DNA from: Oscillatoria sp.
GTDB lineage: Bacteria > Cyanobacteriota > Cyanobacteriia > Cyanobacteriales > Laspinemataceae
Assembly (NCBI GenBank): GCA_011390515.1
Contig: JAABSJ010000026.1
Span: 1-41,872, forward strand
DNA length: 41,872 nucleotides
Direction of reading: 5' to 3'
This document shows, piece after piece, positions 33,743-41,872 of this stretch (positions are counted from its first letter, which is position 1; every line of letters starts with the position of its first letter). The notes under the pieces are model-generated. The model was given only the letters and a program-made list of their open reading frames with translations. It made no database searches and was not told where the DNA came from. Both the position numbers and the translations under genes were made by a program.

Positions 33743-34519
33743 TTAGCTCAACCTCACCCTCACCGTTGCACCAACGGCGAGTTGGAGTGTATCAGCAGCA
33801 TTGCCGCCATTGATGGCAATTTCCACCCAACCATGAGAACCGACGAGGGCGATCGCACCCCCTCTGGGTGCGTCACTGTAAGTCTTTCCGCCCGGAATCA
33901 TGCGATCGCCCACCCCAACAGACCCCGGTTTTTCCATCACCCAAGTGCCAGGAATATTCGTAATCAGGTTACCAAAGCGATCGATATATTGGATACAACC
34001 GGCAATTTCCTGGTTTTCCCACTGACATTGCGGCAGATCCAGGGTGACTAACGTCTGGGGATCAATTTTTGGTCCTAGATCCTCTAAAGGCACTCCCTTA
34101 GTCAAATGAGCGCCCACCGGAGCAAAAATATCTCGCCCATGAAACGTCGTACTCGGGTCAGGGGTGCGCCAGTAGTCAGAATTGCTCAGTTCCACCGCCG
34201 CGAGAATGGGGTTTTCTGGACTGAGGACCCCAGAGAACAACCCGTTATCAGGTCCCACCAAGATGGAGTGTGGCAATTGGAGGGCGATCGCCCTCCGAGC
34301 ACTGCCTACACCTGGATCCACGACCGCCACATGAACGGTCCCCTCGGGGAAATAGGGATAAGCATTCATCAGACAAAAACGCGCAGCAGCAACATCCTGG
34401 GGAGGAATTTCATGGGTGAGGTCCACAATGGTGACCCCGGGATTAATACAGGCGATCGCGCCCTTCATCACACCGACATAGACATCATGGGAACCAAAAT
34501 CGGTTAAAAGGGTAAGCAT
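33743..34519 (-). CDS. SAM hydroxide adenosyltransferase (DUF62 family)
   Basis: This 258-aa enzyme cleaves S-adenosylmethionine to adenosine and methionine using an activated water or hydroxide. It begins MLTLLTDFGSHDVYVGVMKG, with the family TDFG motif. The catalytic Asp68, Arg75 and His127 are all present at the numbering known for the archaeal enzyme (VVDPGVGSARR; TFHGRDIFAP). The C-terminal domain (CIQYIDRFGNLITNIP) is the nucleoside-binding part, as in fluorinase and chlorinase relatives. The halogenase-specific insert is not obvious and the length fits the hydrolase. Physiological role is probably SAM homeostasis. It is monocistronic, with a repeat region upstream. Confidence 0.9.
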   Translation of the reverse strand: MLTLLTDFGSHDVYVGVMKGAIACINPGVTIVDLTHEIPPQDVAAARFCLMNAYPYFPEGTVHVAVVDPGVGSARRAIALQLPHSILVGPDNGLFSGVLSPENPILAAVELSNSDYWRTPDPSTTFHGRDIFAPVGAHLTKGVPLEDLGPKIDPQTLVTLDLPQCQWENQEIAGCIQYIDRFGNLITNIPGTWVMEKPGSVGVGDRMIPGGKTYSDAPRGGAIALVGSHGWVEIAINGGNAADTLQLAVGATVRVRLS

Positions 34520-35035
34520 GGGGATGGGGAGGATGGGGAAGATGGGGAGGATGGGGAAGATGGGAGAAGTTCGTAGTAACGACTTCAGTCGTTATCCCCC
34601 GTTCGTAGTAACGACTTCAGTCGTTATCCCCCGTTCGTAGTAACGACTTTAGTCGTTTCTTTCTGATGGGGGGTGGCGATCGCTTGTTGGTGTTTTTCCA
34701 GTCTTGGGTGACTCCATGAGGTTAATGCCCGGAAACGACTGAAGTCGTTACTACAAACTAAGAGATTTATCCCGGGTTTCTGTGCTTATGGGGGGTGGCG
34801 ATCGCTTGTTGGTGTTTTTCCAGTCTTGGGTTACTCCCGGGGGTTAATGCCCGGAAACGACTGAAGTCGTTACTACAAACTAAGAGATTTATCCCGGGTT
34901 TCTGTGCTTATGGGGGGTGGCGATCGCCTGTTGGTGTTTTTCCAGTCTTGGGTTACTTCCGGGGGTTCATGCCCGGAAACGACTGAAGTCGTTACTACAA
35001 ACCAAGAAATTTATTCCCAGAACGCTAGTTATAAA
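34520..35035. repeat. three 122-bp tandem repeats and flanking palindromes
   Basis: Three copies with starts at 34666, 34788 and 34910 (exact 122-bp period) each carry GGGGGGTGGCGATCGC, TTGGTGTTTTTCCAGTCTTGG, GCCCGGAAACGACTGAAGTC and, in the first two, ATTTATCCCGGGTTTCTGTG. Copies 2 and 3 are almost identical. Upstream (34568-34660) are three inverted AACGACT/AGTCGTT units and a GATGGGGAGGATGGGGAA tandem stretch. The frames inside (34795-34986, 34904-35095) are repeat-driven and not called. Confidence 0.9.
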
Positions 35036-35102
35036 AACCTAGCCTTCCCTGGTCCCTTGTCAGGATCGGGGGGAGGAATCCGAGATAAATATTAAAATTT
35101 TG

Positions 35103-35141
35103 GTAAATTTTGATACTATTCCTGATTTTAAGTGTTATTTT
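35103..35141 (+). promoter_or_regulatory. NtcA-type binding site and -10 box
   Basis: A perfect NtcA core GTA-N8-TAC lies at 35103-35116 (GTAAATTTTGATAC). A -10-like TAN3T (TATTTT, 35136-35141) follows after a 19-bp gap, slightly shorter than the usual 20-24 bp. The small gene starts 46 nt further on. The site could serve activation or, if the real start lies elsewhere, repression. Confidence 0.6.
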
Positions 35142-35186
35142 AGAAGTAAGGGAAAATACACAAATTGAAAACGGAAAAAGTCCACC

Positions 35187-35342
35187 ATGAACAAAATTAG
35201 TCATGAAACCTTGAAACAAGCCGCTGCCATGCACCGCGCAACTATCCGCCAGAAGCTACAGTATCGCCTGGAAATGGCTAGACAAAAAGGGGATGAAACC
35301 TTGATTCGGATGCTTGAAGCCGAAGCCAACTATTTCAGCTAA
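35187..35342 (+). CDS. 51-aa conserved-looking small protein, possibly PirA-like
   Basis: This short gene begins MNKISHETLKQAAAMHRATI and continues with the helix-forming segment RQKLQYRLEMARQKGDETLI, ending RMLEAEANYFS. The amphipathic, Arg-rich pattern (R..LQ.RLE.AR..GDE.LIR.LEAE..Y) looks like a real protein family of about 50-aa cyanobacterial proteins. Its size and the NtcA site upstream recall PirA, the PII-interacting regulator of arginine synthesis; this is an inference, since I cannot align it. The ATG at 35187 has only a weak purine stretch (GGAAAAAG) upstream. It has no cotranscribed neighbour. Confidence 0.7.
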   Translation: MNKISHETLKQAAAMHRATIRQKLQYRLEMARQKGDETLIRMLEAEANYFS

Positions 35343-35558
35343 CGCCCGATTATAAGGAAACCCATTGATAAAACCCCGAATACAGAACAGATTTAGAGAC
35401 GCCTCATTTCGCGTCTCTATCATAGTTTAAGGGTCTAGTATCAGATTTGGGGCTTCTCATCAGGATTAGATATCAGCTTTGCAATATTTTAGCAAGTGGG
35501 AGCATCTCAGGGGCTTGATCGGCCAGGGAGATGCTCCCATTTGTCTGTACAGCAGGAG

Positions 35559-35629
35559 TTAGAAACCGGGTTTCTGGCTGAAATTTGTGGCAAATTGCAG
35601 AAAATTTGTGAAGAAACCCGGTTTCTGGT
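35559..35629. repeat. paired AGAAACCGGGTTTCT palindromes
   Basis: This is the third copy of the paired unit at 14917-15070: TTAGAAACCGGGTTTCTGG, a spacer of about 36 bp, and AGAAACCCGGTTTCTGG. It lies about 20 bp beyond the tldD stop and may end its transcript. An inverted pair GGGAGCATCTC/GAGATGCTCCC lies just before it (35497-35539). Confidence 0.75.
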
Positions 35630-35650
35630 CCTTGTATCGAGGGGGGAGGA

Positions 35651-37030
35651 TTATCGTCCGCCAACCACGACATTTTGAATGGAAATGTGGGGTCCACCGA
35701 CACTCACGGGTAACGGGGATTGTCCGCCTTTACCACATCCACCATTGAGATAAACCGAATCAGCACCGATCGCCTGAATATCTTTAAGGGTTTGGAAAAC
35801 ATTCCCCGAAAGGGTCACATCACTCACAGGTTCCGCAATTTTGCCATTGCGAATCATGTACCCTTCTGCTGCGGCAAAGGTAAACATTTCCCCATTGGTT
35901 TGACCCCCAAGCATCCGGACGGCATAAACCCCTTCATCGATATTGGCAATCATGTCCTCAAAGGAGCAATCTCCTGCTTCAATGGCGGTATTGGTCATCC
36001 GCACAATGGGGGCGTAGGTGGCACTGAGGGCGCGAGCATTTCCCGTGGGTGCTTCGTGCATTTTTCCGGCAGTTTCTCGATTATGTAAACGCTGAGTTAA
36101 AACACCATCTTTGATTAAATATTTGCGTTGACCCTCGACGCCTTCATCATCATATTTCATCGAACCCGGTAGGTTGGGAATGGTGGCATCATCGACGACA
36201 TTTAATTGGGAAATTCCCAAGGGTTTACCGAGTTGGAGGACTTCCTGCATTTGCGGATTTTCATAGACAAAATCGGCTTCGGACAAATGACCGAATGCTT
36301 CGTGAATGAAGACTCCGGCGAGATATGGGTCAAGAACAACAGTATATTGACCGCCTTTAACAGATTTGGCTTCTAACTGGCGAATGGCGCGTTCTGCGGC
36401 ACTGCGAACCCGATTTTCAATGCCGGTGAAGGCATCATAATCCGATCGCGAGTGGACCGATTCATAGCCTTGGCGGACTAAACCGCCTTCACCTCGGGCG
36501 ATCGCCCCAAAACCGCCGGAAACATCTAGGCGTTCTTGAGCAATACAGGTGCCGGTGGAGTTGACAAAATAGGTAATACCAAAGCGATCTCGATAGCTGG
36601 AACTGGTGGTTTGAATCCTTGGGTCGAAATCGAGCAACAGTTGATTATAATTTTCCACCATTTGCCGCTTTTCTTCCAAAGAGACTCCCCGGGGGTCCCG
36701 GAGTAAGGACTCGGCGACATAATCCTGAATGGGTTTAATATCAGCCAGTTGGGTGGTTTCTGAACCGATTAATTTGGCTTGAGAAATGGCTTCTTCCAGG
36801 CGATCGGCCAACTCGTCTAATCCATTAAACGTGACAAAACTCCAACCCCCCTTATGACAGGCGCGGACCCCACCTGCGAGGGAAAAATTGCGATTCACCG
36901 CATCGAGGCGATCGCCGCGAAACGAGATCGCCGTGGATTCGCTTTGTTCCATGCGAATTTCTAAATAATCGACGCGATCGCGGTAAGGGGCGATCGTCGA
37001 GAGTAACCGATCCTGCATTGAATGATTCAC
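35651..37030 (-). CDS. tldD: TldD family metalloprotease
   Basis: The 459-aa protein of the TldD/PmbA family is cytoplasmic. The metal-binding HExxxH is at 243-248 (FIHEAFGHLSEADF), as expected for TldD; the partner TldE/PmbA has no such motif and is not in this window. Other family segments are SAAERAIRQLEAKSVKGGQY, PNLPGSMKYDDEGVEGQ and YLNGGCGKGGQSPLPVSVGG with the C-terminal Cys. In enterobacteria the pair acts in microcin maturation, antitoxin turnover and peptide cleavage; the cyanobacterial substrate is unknown. It starts at ATG 37030 or ATG 37018. It is divergent from pdhB across a 584-bp repeat-bearing gap. Confidence 0.92.
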   Translation of the reverse strand: MNHSMQDRLLSTIAPYRDRVDYLEIRMEQSESTAISFRGDRLDAVNRNFSLAGGVRACHKGGWSFVTFNGLDELADRLEEAISQAKLIGSETTQLADIKPIQDYVAESLLRDPRGVSLEEKRQMVENYNQLLLDFDPRIQTTSSSYRDRFGITYFVNSTGTCIAQERLDVSGGFGAIARGEGGLVRQGYESVHSRSDYDAFTGIENRVRSAAERAIRQLEAKSVKGGQYTVVLDPYLAGVFIHEAFGHLSEADFVYENPQMQEVLQLGKPLGISQLNVVDDATIPNLPGSMKYDDEGVEGQRKYLIKDGVLTQRLHNRETAGKMHEAPTGNARALSATYAPIVRMTNTAIEAGDCSFEDMIANIDEGVYAVRMLGGQTNGEMFTFAAAEGYMIRNGKIAEPVSDVTLSGNVFQTLKDIQAIGADSVYLNGGCGKGGQSPLPVSVGGPHISIQNVVVGGR

Positions 37031-37614
37031 GCGCTAACTTTCCCGATTGGACAACTTGTCATCTTTCTTACTTCCAGTCTAATGTGCCAAACTCGGACCC
37101 CGGTACAGTAACGATTAAAAACCGGGGTTATGCCAGAAATTTCCAGCCTTTTGCAGCATTCTGAGGGCCATCATACGGAATTCGGTTGTTAAAGGTCTAT
37201 AAAAACCCGCACCCTCAAGGGTGGGGCTATACGAACAAAGCCCGCCTGCGCGGGCTGCGGAGCGAAAACCGACTCTTACCAACCGGATTTGGAATCATAC
37301 CAAATCCGGGCATGAAAAGTCGTTCTTATGGAGTAGCCTGCGTAGGCAGGCTTTGTCTGTATAGCCCCAGGCTTAAGCCTGCGGGTTTTTATAGACTTGA
37401 CAACCGGATTCCCTATCACCCCGGTTTTGGGTTCCTGCCACCTCAGCACAGGATCAGTACAGGAGAAGTCAGACAACCCCGAGGGGCTTCTGCGACCCCT
37501 TCAAGAGGGACCCAACCCCCTAGAATTGAAAACCGGACCGATGCTCTAAAATCTCTAGCGTCTGGAAAATGCAATGGTATAAGATAAAAGCTTGTCCCAT
37601 TACCCACCTTGAAG
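37031..37614. other. intergenic region between tldD and pdhB with two GC-rich repeats
   Basis: It holds a near-complete GC-rich repeat (37190-37292) and a second, inverted one (37332-37410, in which CAGGCTTAAGCCTGCGGG replaces the usual palindrome). The last 190 bp before pdhB show no repeat and probably hold its promoter. The frame at 37186-37587 is repeat-derived. Confidence 0.65.
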
Positions 37615-38595
37615 ATGGCAGAAACCCTTTTCTTCAACGCGCTCAAAGCCGCCATTGACGAAGAAATGGCCCGCGACCCTACGGTATTCGTCCTCGGTGA
37701 AGACGTCGGTCAATATGGCGGATCCTACAAAGTCACCAAGGACCTGTACGAAAAATATGGCGAACTGAGGGTACTCGACACCCCGATCGCGGAAAATAGC
37801 TTTACTGGGATGGCGGTTGGTGCTGCCATGACGGGATTGCGCCCGATTATTGAAGGCATGAACATGGGCTTTTTGCTCCTCGCCTTCAACCAAATCGCCA
37901 ACAATGCCATGCTGCGCTATACCTCCGGTGGCAACTTTACAATGCCGATGGTGATTCGCGGTCCCGGTGGGGTTGGACGACAACTCGGTGCAGAACATTC
38001 CCAGCGCTTAGAAACCTATTTTCAGGCCGTTCCTGGCTTAAAAATGGTCGCCTGTTCCACCCCATACAACGCCAAAGGATTGCTCAAGAGTGCCATCCGT
38101 GACAATAACCCCGTGCTATTTTTTGAGCACGTGCTTCTTTATAATTTGAAAGAAGACCTGCCCTCGGAAGAATATCTCGTGCCTTTGGATAAAGCGGAAA
38201 TGGTCCGACGGGGCAAAGATGTCACGATTTTGACCTATTCGCGGATGCGTCATCACGTTCTGCAAGCGGTGCCGCAGATGGTGAAAGAAGGGTTTGATCC
38301 CGAAGTCATTGACTTAATTTCCCTCAAACCCCTGGATCTCGACACCATTGGCGAATCCATTCGCAAAACCCATCGGGTGATTATTGTAGAGGAAGCGATG
38401 AAAACCGGGGGAATTGGGGCTGAAATTATTGCTTCAATTAATGATCGGTTCTTTGATGAGCTGGATGCACCTGTGCTGAGACTTTCGTCACAGGATATTC
38501 CCACGCCCTACAATGGGACCTTAGAGCGACTAACCATCGTGCAACCGCCCCAAATTGTCGAAGCGGTGCAAAAAATGGTTGGCCTGAAAATATAA
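37615..38595 (+). CDS. pdhB: pyruvate dehydrogenase E1 component beta subunit
   Basis: The 326-aa beta subunit of the E1 heterotetramer decarboxylates pyruvate with thiamine diphosphate and passes acetyl to lipoyl-E2. It shows the transketolase-type fold: [33 protein letters not shown], then [21 protein letters not shown] with the conserved ThDP-contacting Glu, and the C-terminal domain [20 protein letters not shown]. The length is standard. ATG 37615 is the family start; TTG 37609 would add two residues. The E1 alpha gene is elsewhere, as usual in cyanobacteria. It is followed by secD after 94 bp, a neighbour order that recurs in cyanobacteria as far as I recall. Confidence 0.95.
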   Translation: MAETLFFNALKAAIDEEMARDPTVFVLGEDVGQYGGSYKVTKDLYEKYGELRVLDTPIAENSFTGMAVGAAMTGLRPIIEGMNMGFLLLAFNQIANNAMLRYTSGGNFTMPMVIRGPGGVGRQLGAEHSQRLETYFQAVPGLKMVACSTPYNAKGLLKSAIRDNNPVLFFEHVLLYNLKEDLPSEEYLVPLDKAEMVRRGKDVTILTYSRMRHHVLQAVPQMVKEGFDPEVIDLISLKPLDLDTIGESIRKTHRVIIVEEAMKTGGIGAEIIASINDRFFDELDAPVLRLSSQDIPTPYNGTLERLTIVQPPQIVEAVQKMVGLKI

Positions 38596-38611
38596 GACAG
38601 TGTTGAAATGT

Positions 38612-38672
38612 GAGTTTTGAGTTTTGAGTGAAATTGTCTAAATTTAAACTTAAAACTCAATTCTCAAAACTC
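38612..38672 (+). promoter_or_regulatory. stem-loop between pdhB and secD
   Basis: Arms GAGTTTTGAGTTTTGAG (38612-38628) and CTCAATTCTCAAAACTC (38656-38672) pair over 17 nt with two mismatches around a 27-nt loop. It is AT-rich and without a U-tract. It may be a weak terminator or processing signal that separates pdhB from secDF expression. Confidence 0.45.
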
Positions 38673-38689
38673 TAGAAACAGGTAAAGTC

Positions 38690-40108
38690 ATGCAAAAAAA
38701 CCGTTCATTATTGGCTTTAATTCTGGTTCTGGTTATTGCCGCGATCGTTGCGTTGGTGAATGTCCCGTTCCGATTGGGATTGGATCTTCAGGGGGGTTCC
38801 CAACTCACCCTTCTGGTGCGACCCTCGGAAGAGGTCCCGCAAATTACCTCCTCCGTGATGGAAGCTGTGCAGAGCGTAGTCAGAAACCGGGTTGATGCCC
38901 TTGGGGTATCTGAACCCATTGTTCAGTCCGTCGGGACGGATCAGATTCTCGTCCAACTCCCGGGGGTCAGTGATCCCGCCCAAGCCGAGCGAGTGCTCGG
39001 GGGAACGGCAATCTTGGAGTTTCGCGAAGAAAGTGCGAGTCAGGAAATCCGGGCGCAACTAGACGTGCGGATCCAAGAAGCCACCCAAATCGCCCTAGAG
39101 TTGGGGGCGTTACAAGAGTCGGGAGAACAAGGACAAATTGCCGAAAAGCAAGCTGAGTTCGATCGCAAGCGCGAAGAAATTCAGGAACTCAATCTCCAAC
39201 TCTATGAAAAAACCCCCCTCACCGGGTCTAACCTGGAGGATGCCTATCCCGAACCGGCCCAAGCCGGGGGTGGGGCTTGGAATGTGGGTCTGGTCTTTGA
39301 TAACGAAGGCGGAGATCTGTTCGCCGAACTGACCCGGAATCTGGCGGGAACCGGACGGACTCTGGGGATTTTTCTCGATGATCAATTGATTAGTTCTCCC
39401 ACAGTCCCCGCAGAATTTGCCACTACGGGAATTACAGGGGGACGTGCCGTGATTCAAGGCAACTTTGCCGTGCAACAGGCGAATGAACTCGCGGTCCAAC
39501 TACGCGGTGGGGCCTTGCCGGTGCCGGTGGAAATTGTGGAAAATCGCACCGTTGGCGCAACCCTGGGGCGCGATAGCATTGTTAGAAGTATCTATGCCGG
39601 AATCGGGGGCCTGCTGTTGGTCCTGATTTTTATGGTGGTCTATTACCGCTTACCCGGTGTGATTGCGGATCTATCCTTGATCATCTATGCCACGCTAACT
39701 TTAGCCAGTTTCTCCCTGTTGGGGGTGACTTTGACTCTACCGGGGATTGCGGGATTTATCCTCAGTATTGGGATGGCGGTGGATGCCAATGTCCTAATTT
39801 TTGAACGGACCCGAGAAGAATTGCGGGCGGGAAAGAGTTTGTATCGGTCTGTGGAGTCGGGTTTTTACCGCGCTTTTTCGAGCATTTTGGATAGCAACGT
39901 CACCACGCTGATTGCCTGTGTCGCGTTGTTTTGGCTGGGTGCAGGTTTGGTGAAAGGGTTCGCCTTGACCCTGGGAATTGGGGTGGCGGTGAGTATGTTT
40001 ACAGCGATTACTTGCAGTCGCACGTTAATGTTTTTAGCAATTAGTGTGGATGACCTTCGCAAACCCGAACTGTTTTGTCCAAACCTTCAAAATGTTAGGA
40101 AAGTTTAG
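38690..40108 (+). CDS. secD: protein translocase subunit SecD
   Basis: The 472-aa inner- or thylakoid-membrane protein works with SecF and uses the proton gradient to help pull proteins through SecYEG. An N-terminal membrane segment (8-24) is followed by the SecD hallmark LGLDLQGG at 29-36, the large periplasmic/lumenal P1 domain (about 40-295, including an insert rich in Gln and Glu at 120-160), and five more membrane segments from about 300, with [22 protein letters not shown] as the RND-type core motif. Start ATG 38690 has AGGTAA upstream. secF follows so closely that the two are cotranscribed. Confidence 0.95.
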   Translation: MQKNRSLLALILVLVIAAIVALVNVPFRLGLDLQGGSQLTLLVRPSEEVPQITSSVMEAVQSVVRNRVDALGVSEPIVQSVGTDQILVQLPGVSDPAQAERVLGGTAILEFREESASQEIRAQLDVRIQEATQIALELGALQESGEQGQIAEKQAEFDRKREEIQELNLQLYEKTPLTGSNLEDAYPEPAQAGGGAWNVGLVFDNEGGDLFAELTRNLAGTGRTLGIFLDDQLISSPTVPAEFATTGITGGRAVIQGNFAVQQANELAVQLRGGALPVPVEIVENRTVGATLGRDSIVRSIYAGIGGLLLVLIFMVVYYRLPGVIADLSLIIYATLTLASFSLLGVTLTLPGIAGFILSIGMAVDANVLIFERTREELRAGKSLYRSVESGFYRAFSSILDSNVTTLIACVALFWLGAGLVKGFALTLGIGVAVSMFTAITCSRTLMFLAISVDDLRKPELFCPNLQNVRKV

Positions 40109-40135
40109 GGGGATGTGTTACCAGAGGCAGATTCG

Positions 40136-41122
40136 ATGAAATTAGATGTTAACAAACAGCGCCGATTGTGGTGGACATTATCGGCAGGAATCGTGGCGGC
40201 AGGGTTACTGTCGATGGTTATTTCCTGGCAAATGTTGGGTTTCCCCCTGCGTCCGAGTTTGGATTTTGTGGGGGGGACTCGGTTGCAGTTGGAACTCGAT
40301 TGTTCGGTTCCGCTTAATTGCGATCGCCCCATTGAATCGGGAACGGTGCGATCGATTCTCACGACCCAAGGATTGGGCAGCAGTAGCATTCAAGTGGTCG
40401 GTGAGGAGAGTCTGGGTTTATCGATTCGCACCTCTAATCTGGATGTGGATCAACGCACTCAACTGATCAATTCTTTAACGGAAGAACTCGGCAGTTTTGA
40501 CCCAGAAAAGAATCAAATTGATACCGTGGGTCCAACCATTGGCCGTCAATTGTTTACCCAAGGACTTTTGGCCCTGATTGTCTCGTTTGCCGGGATTATT
40601 GTCTATCTCAGTTTCCGGTTCCAGTTCGATTACGCCCTGTTTGCGATCGTGGCTTTATTCCACGATGTTTTGATTACCCTGGGGATTTTCTCGATTCTGG
40701 GACTGGGGTTTGGGTTAGAAGTGGATAGCTTGTTTATTGTGGCGTTGCTGACGATTATCGGGTTCTCGGTGAACGATACCGTGGTGATTTACGATCGCAT
40801 CCGGGAAACCCTCGCTCAGGATCAGTTGAATCGCCCCATTGACCAAATCGTGGATGATGCGGTGAATCAAACCCTGGGGCGATCGATTAATACTACGGCC
40901 ACTACGATGCTACCCTTGGTCGGGATTTTCCTGTTTGGCGGGGAAACTCTCAAATTCTTTGCCTTAGCCTTAATTGTGGGGTTTTTGGCTGGGGTCTATT
41001 CCAGTCTCTTTTTAGCCAGTACCTTGTTAGTCTGGTGGCGACAACGCAACGGACAAGGAATGTCCCCGGTTGCAGAGGGTCCAGCCCCGGTGGAGGCATC
41101 CCCAGACTCTAATGAGGGTTAG
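40136..41122 (+). CDS. secF: protein translocase subunit SecF
   Basis: The 328-aa partner of SecD has a first membrane segment at about 11-32, SecF signature [14 protein letters not shown], a short P1 domain with two Cys ([12 protein letters not shown]), and five C-terminal membrane segments with [20 protein letters not shown] and [19 protein letters not shown]. The C-terminus is Pro/Glu-rich and probably cytoplasmic. ATG 40136 gives the usual length; GTG 40115, only 6 nt after the secD stop, would add seven residues. Translational coupling with secD is likely. Confidence 0.94.
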   Translation: MKLDVNKQRRLWWTLSAGIVAAGLLSMVISWQMLGFPLRPSLDFVGGTRLQLELDCSVPLNCDRPIESGTVRSILTTQGLGSSSIQVVGEESLGLSIRTSNLDVDQRTQLINSLTEELGSFDPEKNQIDTVGPTIGRQLFTQGLLALIVSFAGIIVYLSFRFQFDYALFAIVALFHDVLITLGIFSILGLGFGLEVDSLFIVALLTIIGFSVNDTVVIYDRIRETLAQDQLNRPIDQIVDDAVNQTLGRSINTTATTMLPLVGIFLFGGETLKFFALALIVGFLAGVYSSLFLASTLLVWWRQRNGQGMSPVAEGPAPVEASPDSNEG

Positions 41123-41196
41123 TCCGGGTTAATGCTGCGTTGTTTTTCTGGATTTAGCGAGGTTGAAGTGAGCTTCTATCAATTGAGATTGCTCTG

Positions 41197-41637
41197 ATGG
41201 AGAACAATCACGACTTTAGCGATCGCCCCCTCGACGCCGTTCCTCTGCAACAGGACCCCAGGTTCGAGCAAGAAGTGCAACGGTTACATGAGTACACCGT
41301 TGCCGCTCGTTGGGTGGTGGTGTTGCTGCTGTGGCTCACGGTGGGGAGTTTTAGCCTGTGGGCATTGCGAGACGATATCAGACTCCTGTCTGAATATTTT
41401 ACCTGGGCGAGTCTGCGCTATGCCCTGAGTATGCGGTACAATCCGATCCCGGCGCTCGGACTCACCTTCACCGTGAGTATGACTGTCGCGGTCCTGGTTT
41501 GGCAAAGTCGCAACATTTTATTTGGAATGCCACAATCAGAGCGATCGCGCTTAGAACAACAACTACTCCAGATTCGCCAACAGGGTCCCTCTCATCCCCT
41601 CTATTCCTGGATTGTCCAGTCTCCCCGGCTCAAATAA
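41197..41637 (+). CDS. small two-helix membrane protein downstream of secF
   Basis: The 146-aa protein has a polar N-terminus (MENNHDFSDRPLDAVPLQQD), two membrane segments (about 37-57, WVVVLLLWLTVGSFSLWAL, and 86-104, PALGLTFTVSMTVAVLVWQ) and a basic C-terminus with SRLEQQLLQIRQQGPSHPLY. I believe homologues follow secF in other cyanobacteria, which would suggest a link to SecDF, but the function is unknown. ATG 41197 follows the secF stop by 74 bp with no repeat between, so it is probably in the same operon. Confidence 0.75.
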   Translation: MENNHDFSDRPLDAVPLQQDPRFEQEVQRLHEYTVAARWVVVLLLWLTVGSFSLWALRDDIRLLSEYFTWASLRYALSMRYNPIPALGLTFTVSMTVAVLVWQSRNILFGMPQSERSRLEQQLLQIRQQGPSHPLYSWIVQSPRLK

Positions 41638-41772
41638 CCCCCTCGTTAGTTCCTCTTTTTCCCTCTCAAAGCTCACAGCAACAGCCGGGAACCTTTCCTT
41701 TAAGGGTCGCTTTTCAAACCTAGCCCGGTCAAGGGGGTAAATTTAGTTAATGATGAAAAATCGTTGTTTCTT

Positions 41773-41872
41773 GGGGAACTCCAAAAAATAAAATCTCCAA
41801 AACGTTCGTTCGTAGATCAACGGAGTAGACCCGTCAATGTAGGGGCGCAATGCTTGCGCCCTCCGGAGGGCG
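41773..41872. repeat. dispersed intergenic repeat, cut by window end
   Basis: GGAACTCCAAAAAATAAAAT followed by CTCCAAAACGTTCGTTCGTAG matches 11743-11790, and CAACGGAGTAG.CCCGTCAATG continues the match. This copy lacks a 5-bp TGACG segment present in the other. A GGGCGCAA/TTGCGCCC hairpin follows. It is truncated at the right edge. Confidence 0.75.

Noticed and set aside
34666..35031. Possible CRISPR array
   Set aside because: The unit is 122 bp with no unique spacers; the whole unit is repeated and no cas gene is near.
37186..37587. 133-aa frame upstream of pdhB
   Set aside because: Translation of two GC-rich repeats plus spacer; no protein-like features.

Overview
The window looks like chromosomal DNA of a filamentous, non-heterocystous beta-cyanobacterium of Oscillatoriales type (Oscillatoria/Laspinema-like; the genus is an inference). 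The grounds are a beta-carboxysome operon (ccmK2-K1-L-M-N-O), a constitutive-type NDH-1 CO2-uptake set (ndhF4-ndhD4-cupB), very frequent HIP1 octamers (GCGATCGC) and several families of short palindromic or MITE-like repeats in almost every intergenic space. No rRNA, tRNA, CRISPR array, transposase, integrase or phage gene was seen.

Layout. 1-5.2 kb: a small conserved protein, an exported CAP-domain protein, and a 1003-aa fusion of a PlsY-like membrane domain with a rifampin-phosphotransferase/PEP-synthase-like enzyme. 5.2-11.3 kb: an SDR oxidoreductase and two convergent histidine kinases that share a similar N-terminal receiver domain. 11.3-14.4 kb: a repeat-rich stretch and acetolactate synthase large subunit with a C-terminal four-cysteine tail. 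15.1-20.3 kb (minus strand): ndhF4, ndhD4, cupB. 21.1-25.9 kb (plus strand): the ccm operon, divergent from ndhF4 across a 778-bp regulatory region with an AT-rich palindrome. 26-31 kb: a 98-aa unknown, a YghA-type SDR, dprA and a GT4 glycosyltransferase. 32.3-34.5 kb: a DUF2301 membrane protein, an acidic CcbP-like protein and a SAM hydroxide adenosyltransferase. 34.5-37 kb: a 3 x 122-bp tandem repeat, an easily missed 51-aa gene behind a perfect NtcA core site, and tldD. 37.6-41.6 kb: pdhB, secD, secF and a small membrane protein.

How the genes work together. The central 10 kb is a CO2-concentrating locus. NdhF4/NdhD4/CupB convert CO2 to bicarbonate at the thylakoid NDH-1 complex. CcmK/L/O build the carboxysome shell, CcmM crosslinks Rubisco and probably supplies carbonic anhydrase activity, and CcmN ties the core to the shell. 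The other genes are mostly housekeeping (IlvB, PdhB, SecDF, DprA, TldD).

The most notable observations are the 51-aa gene with its NtcA box (possibly a PirA-like PII-interacting regulator; a hypothesis), the PlsY/phosphotransferase fusion with an altered acyltransferase motif, the cysteine layout of CcmM, the four-cysteine tail of IlvB, and MITE insertions whose empty sites can be reconstructed from the sequence, which points to TA target duplication.
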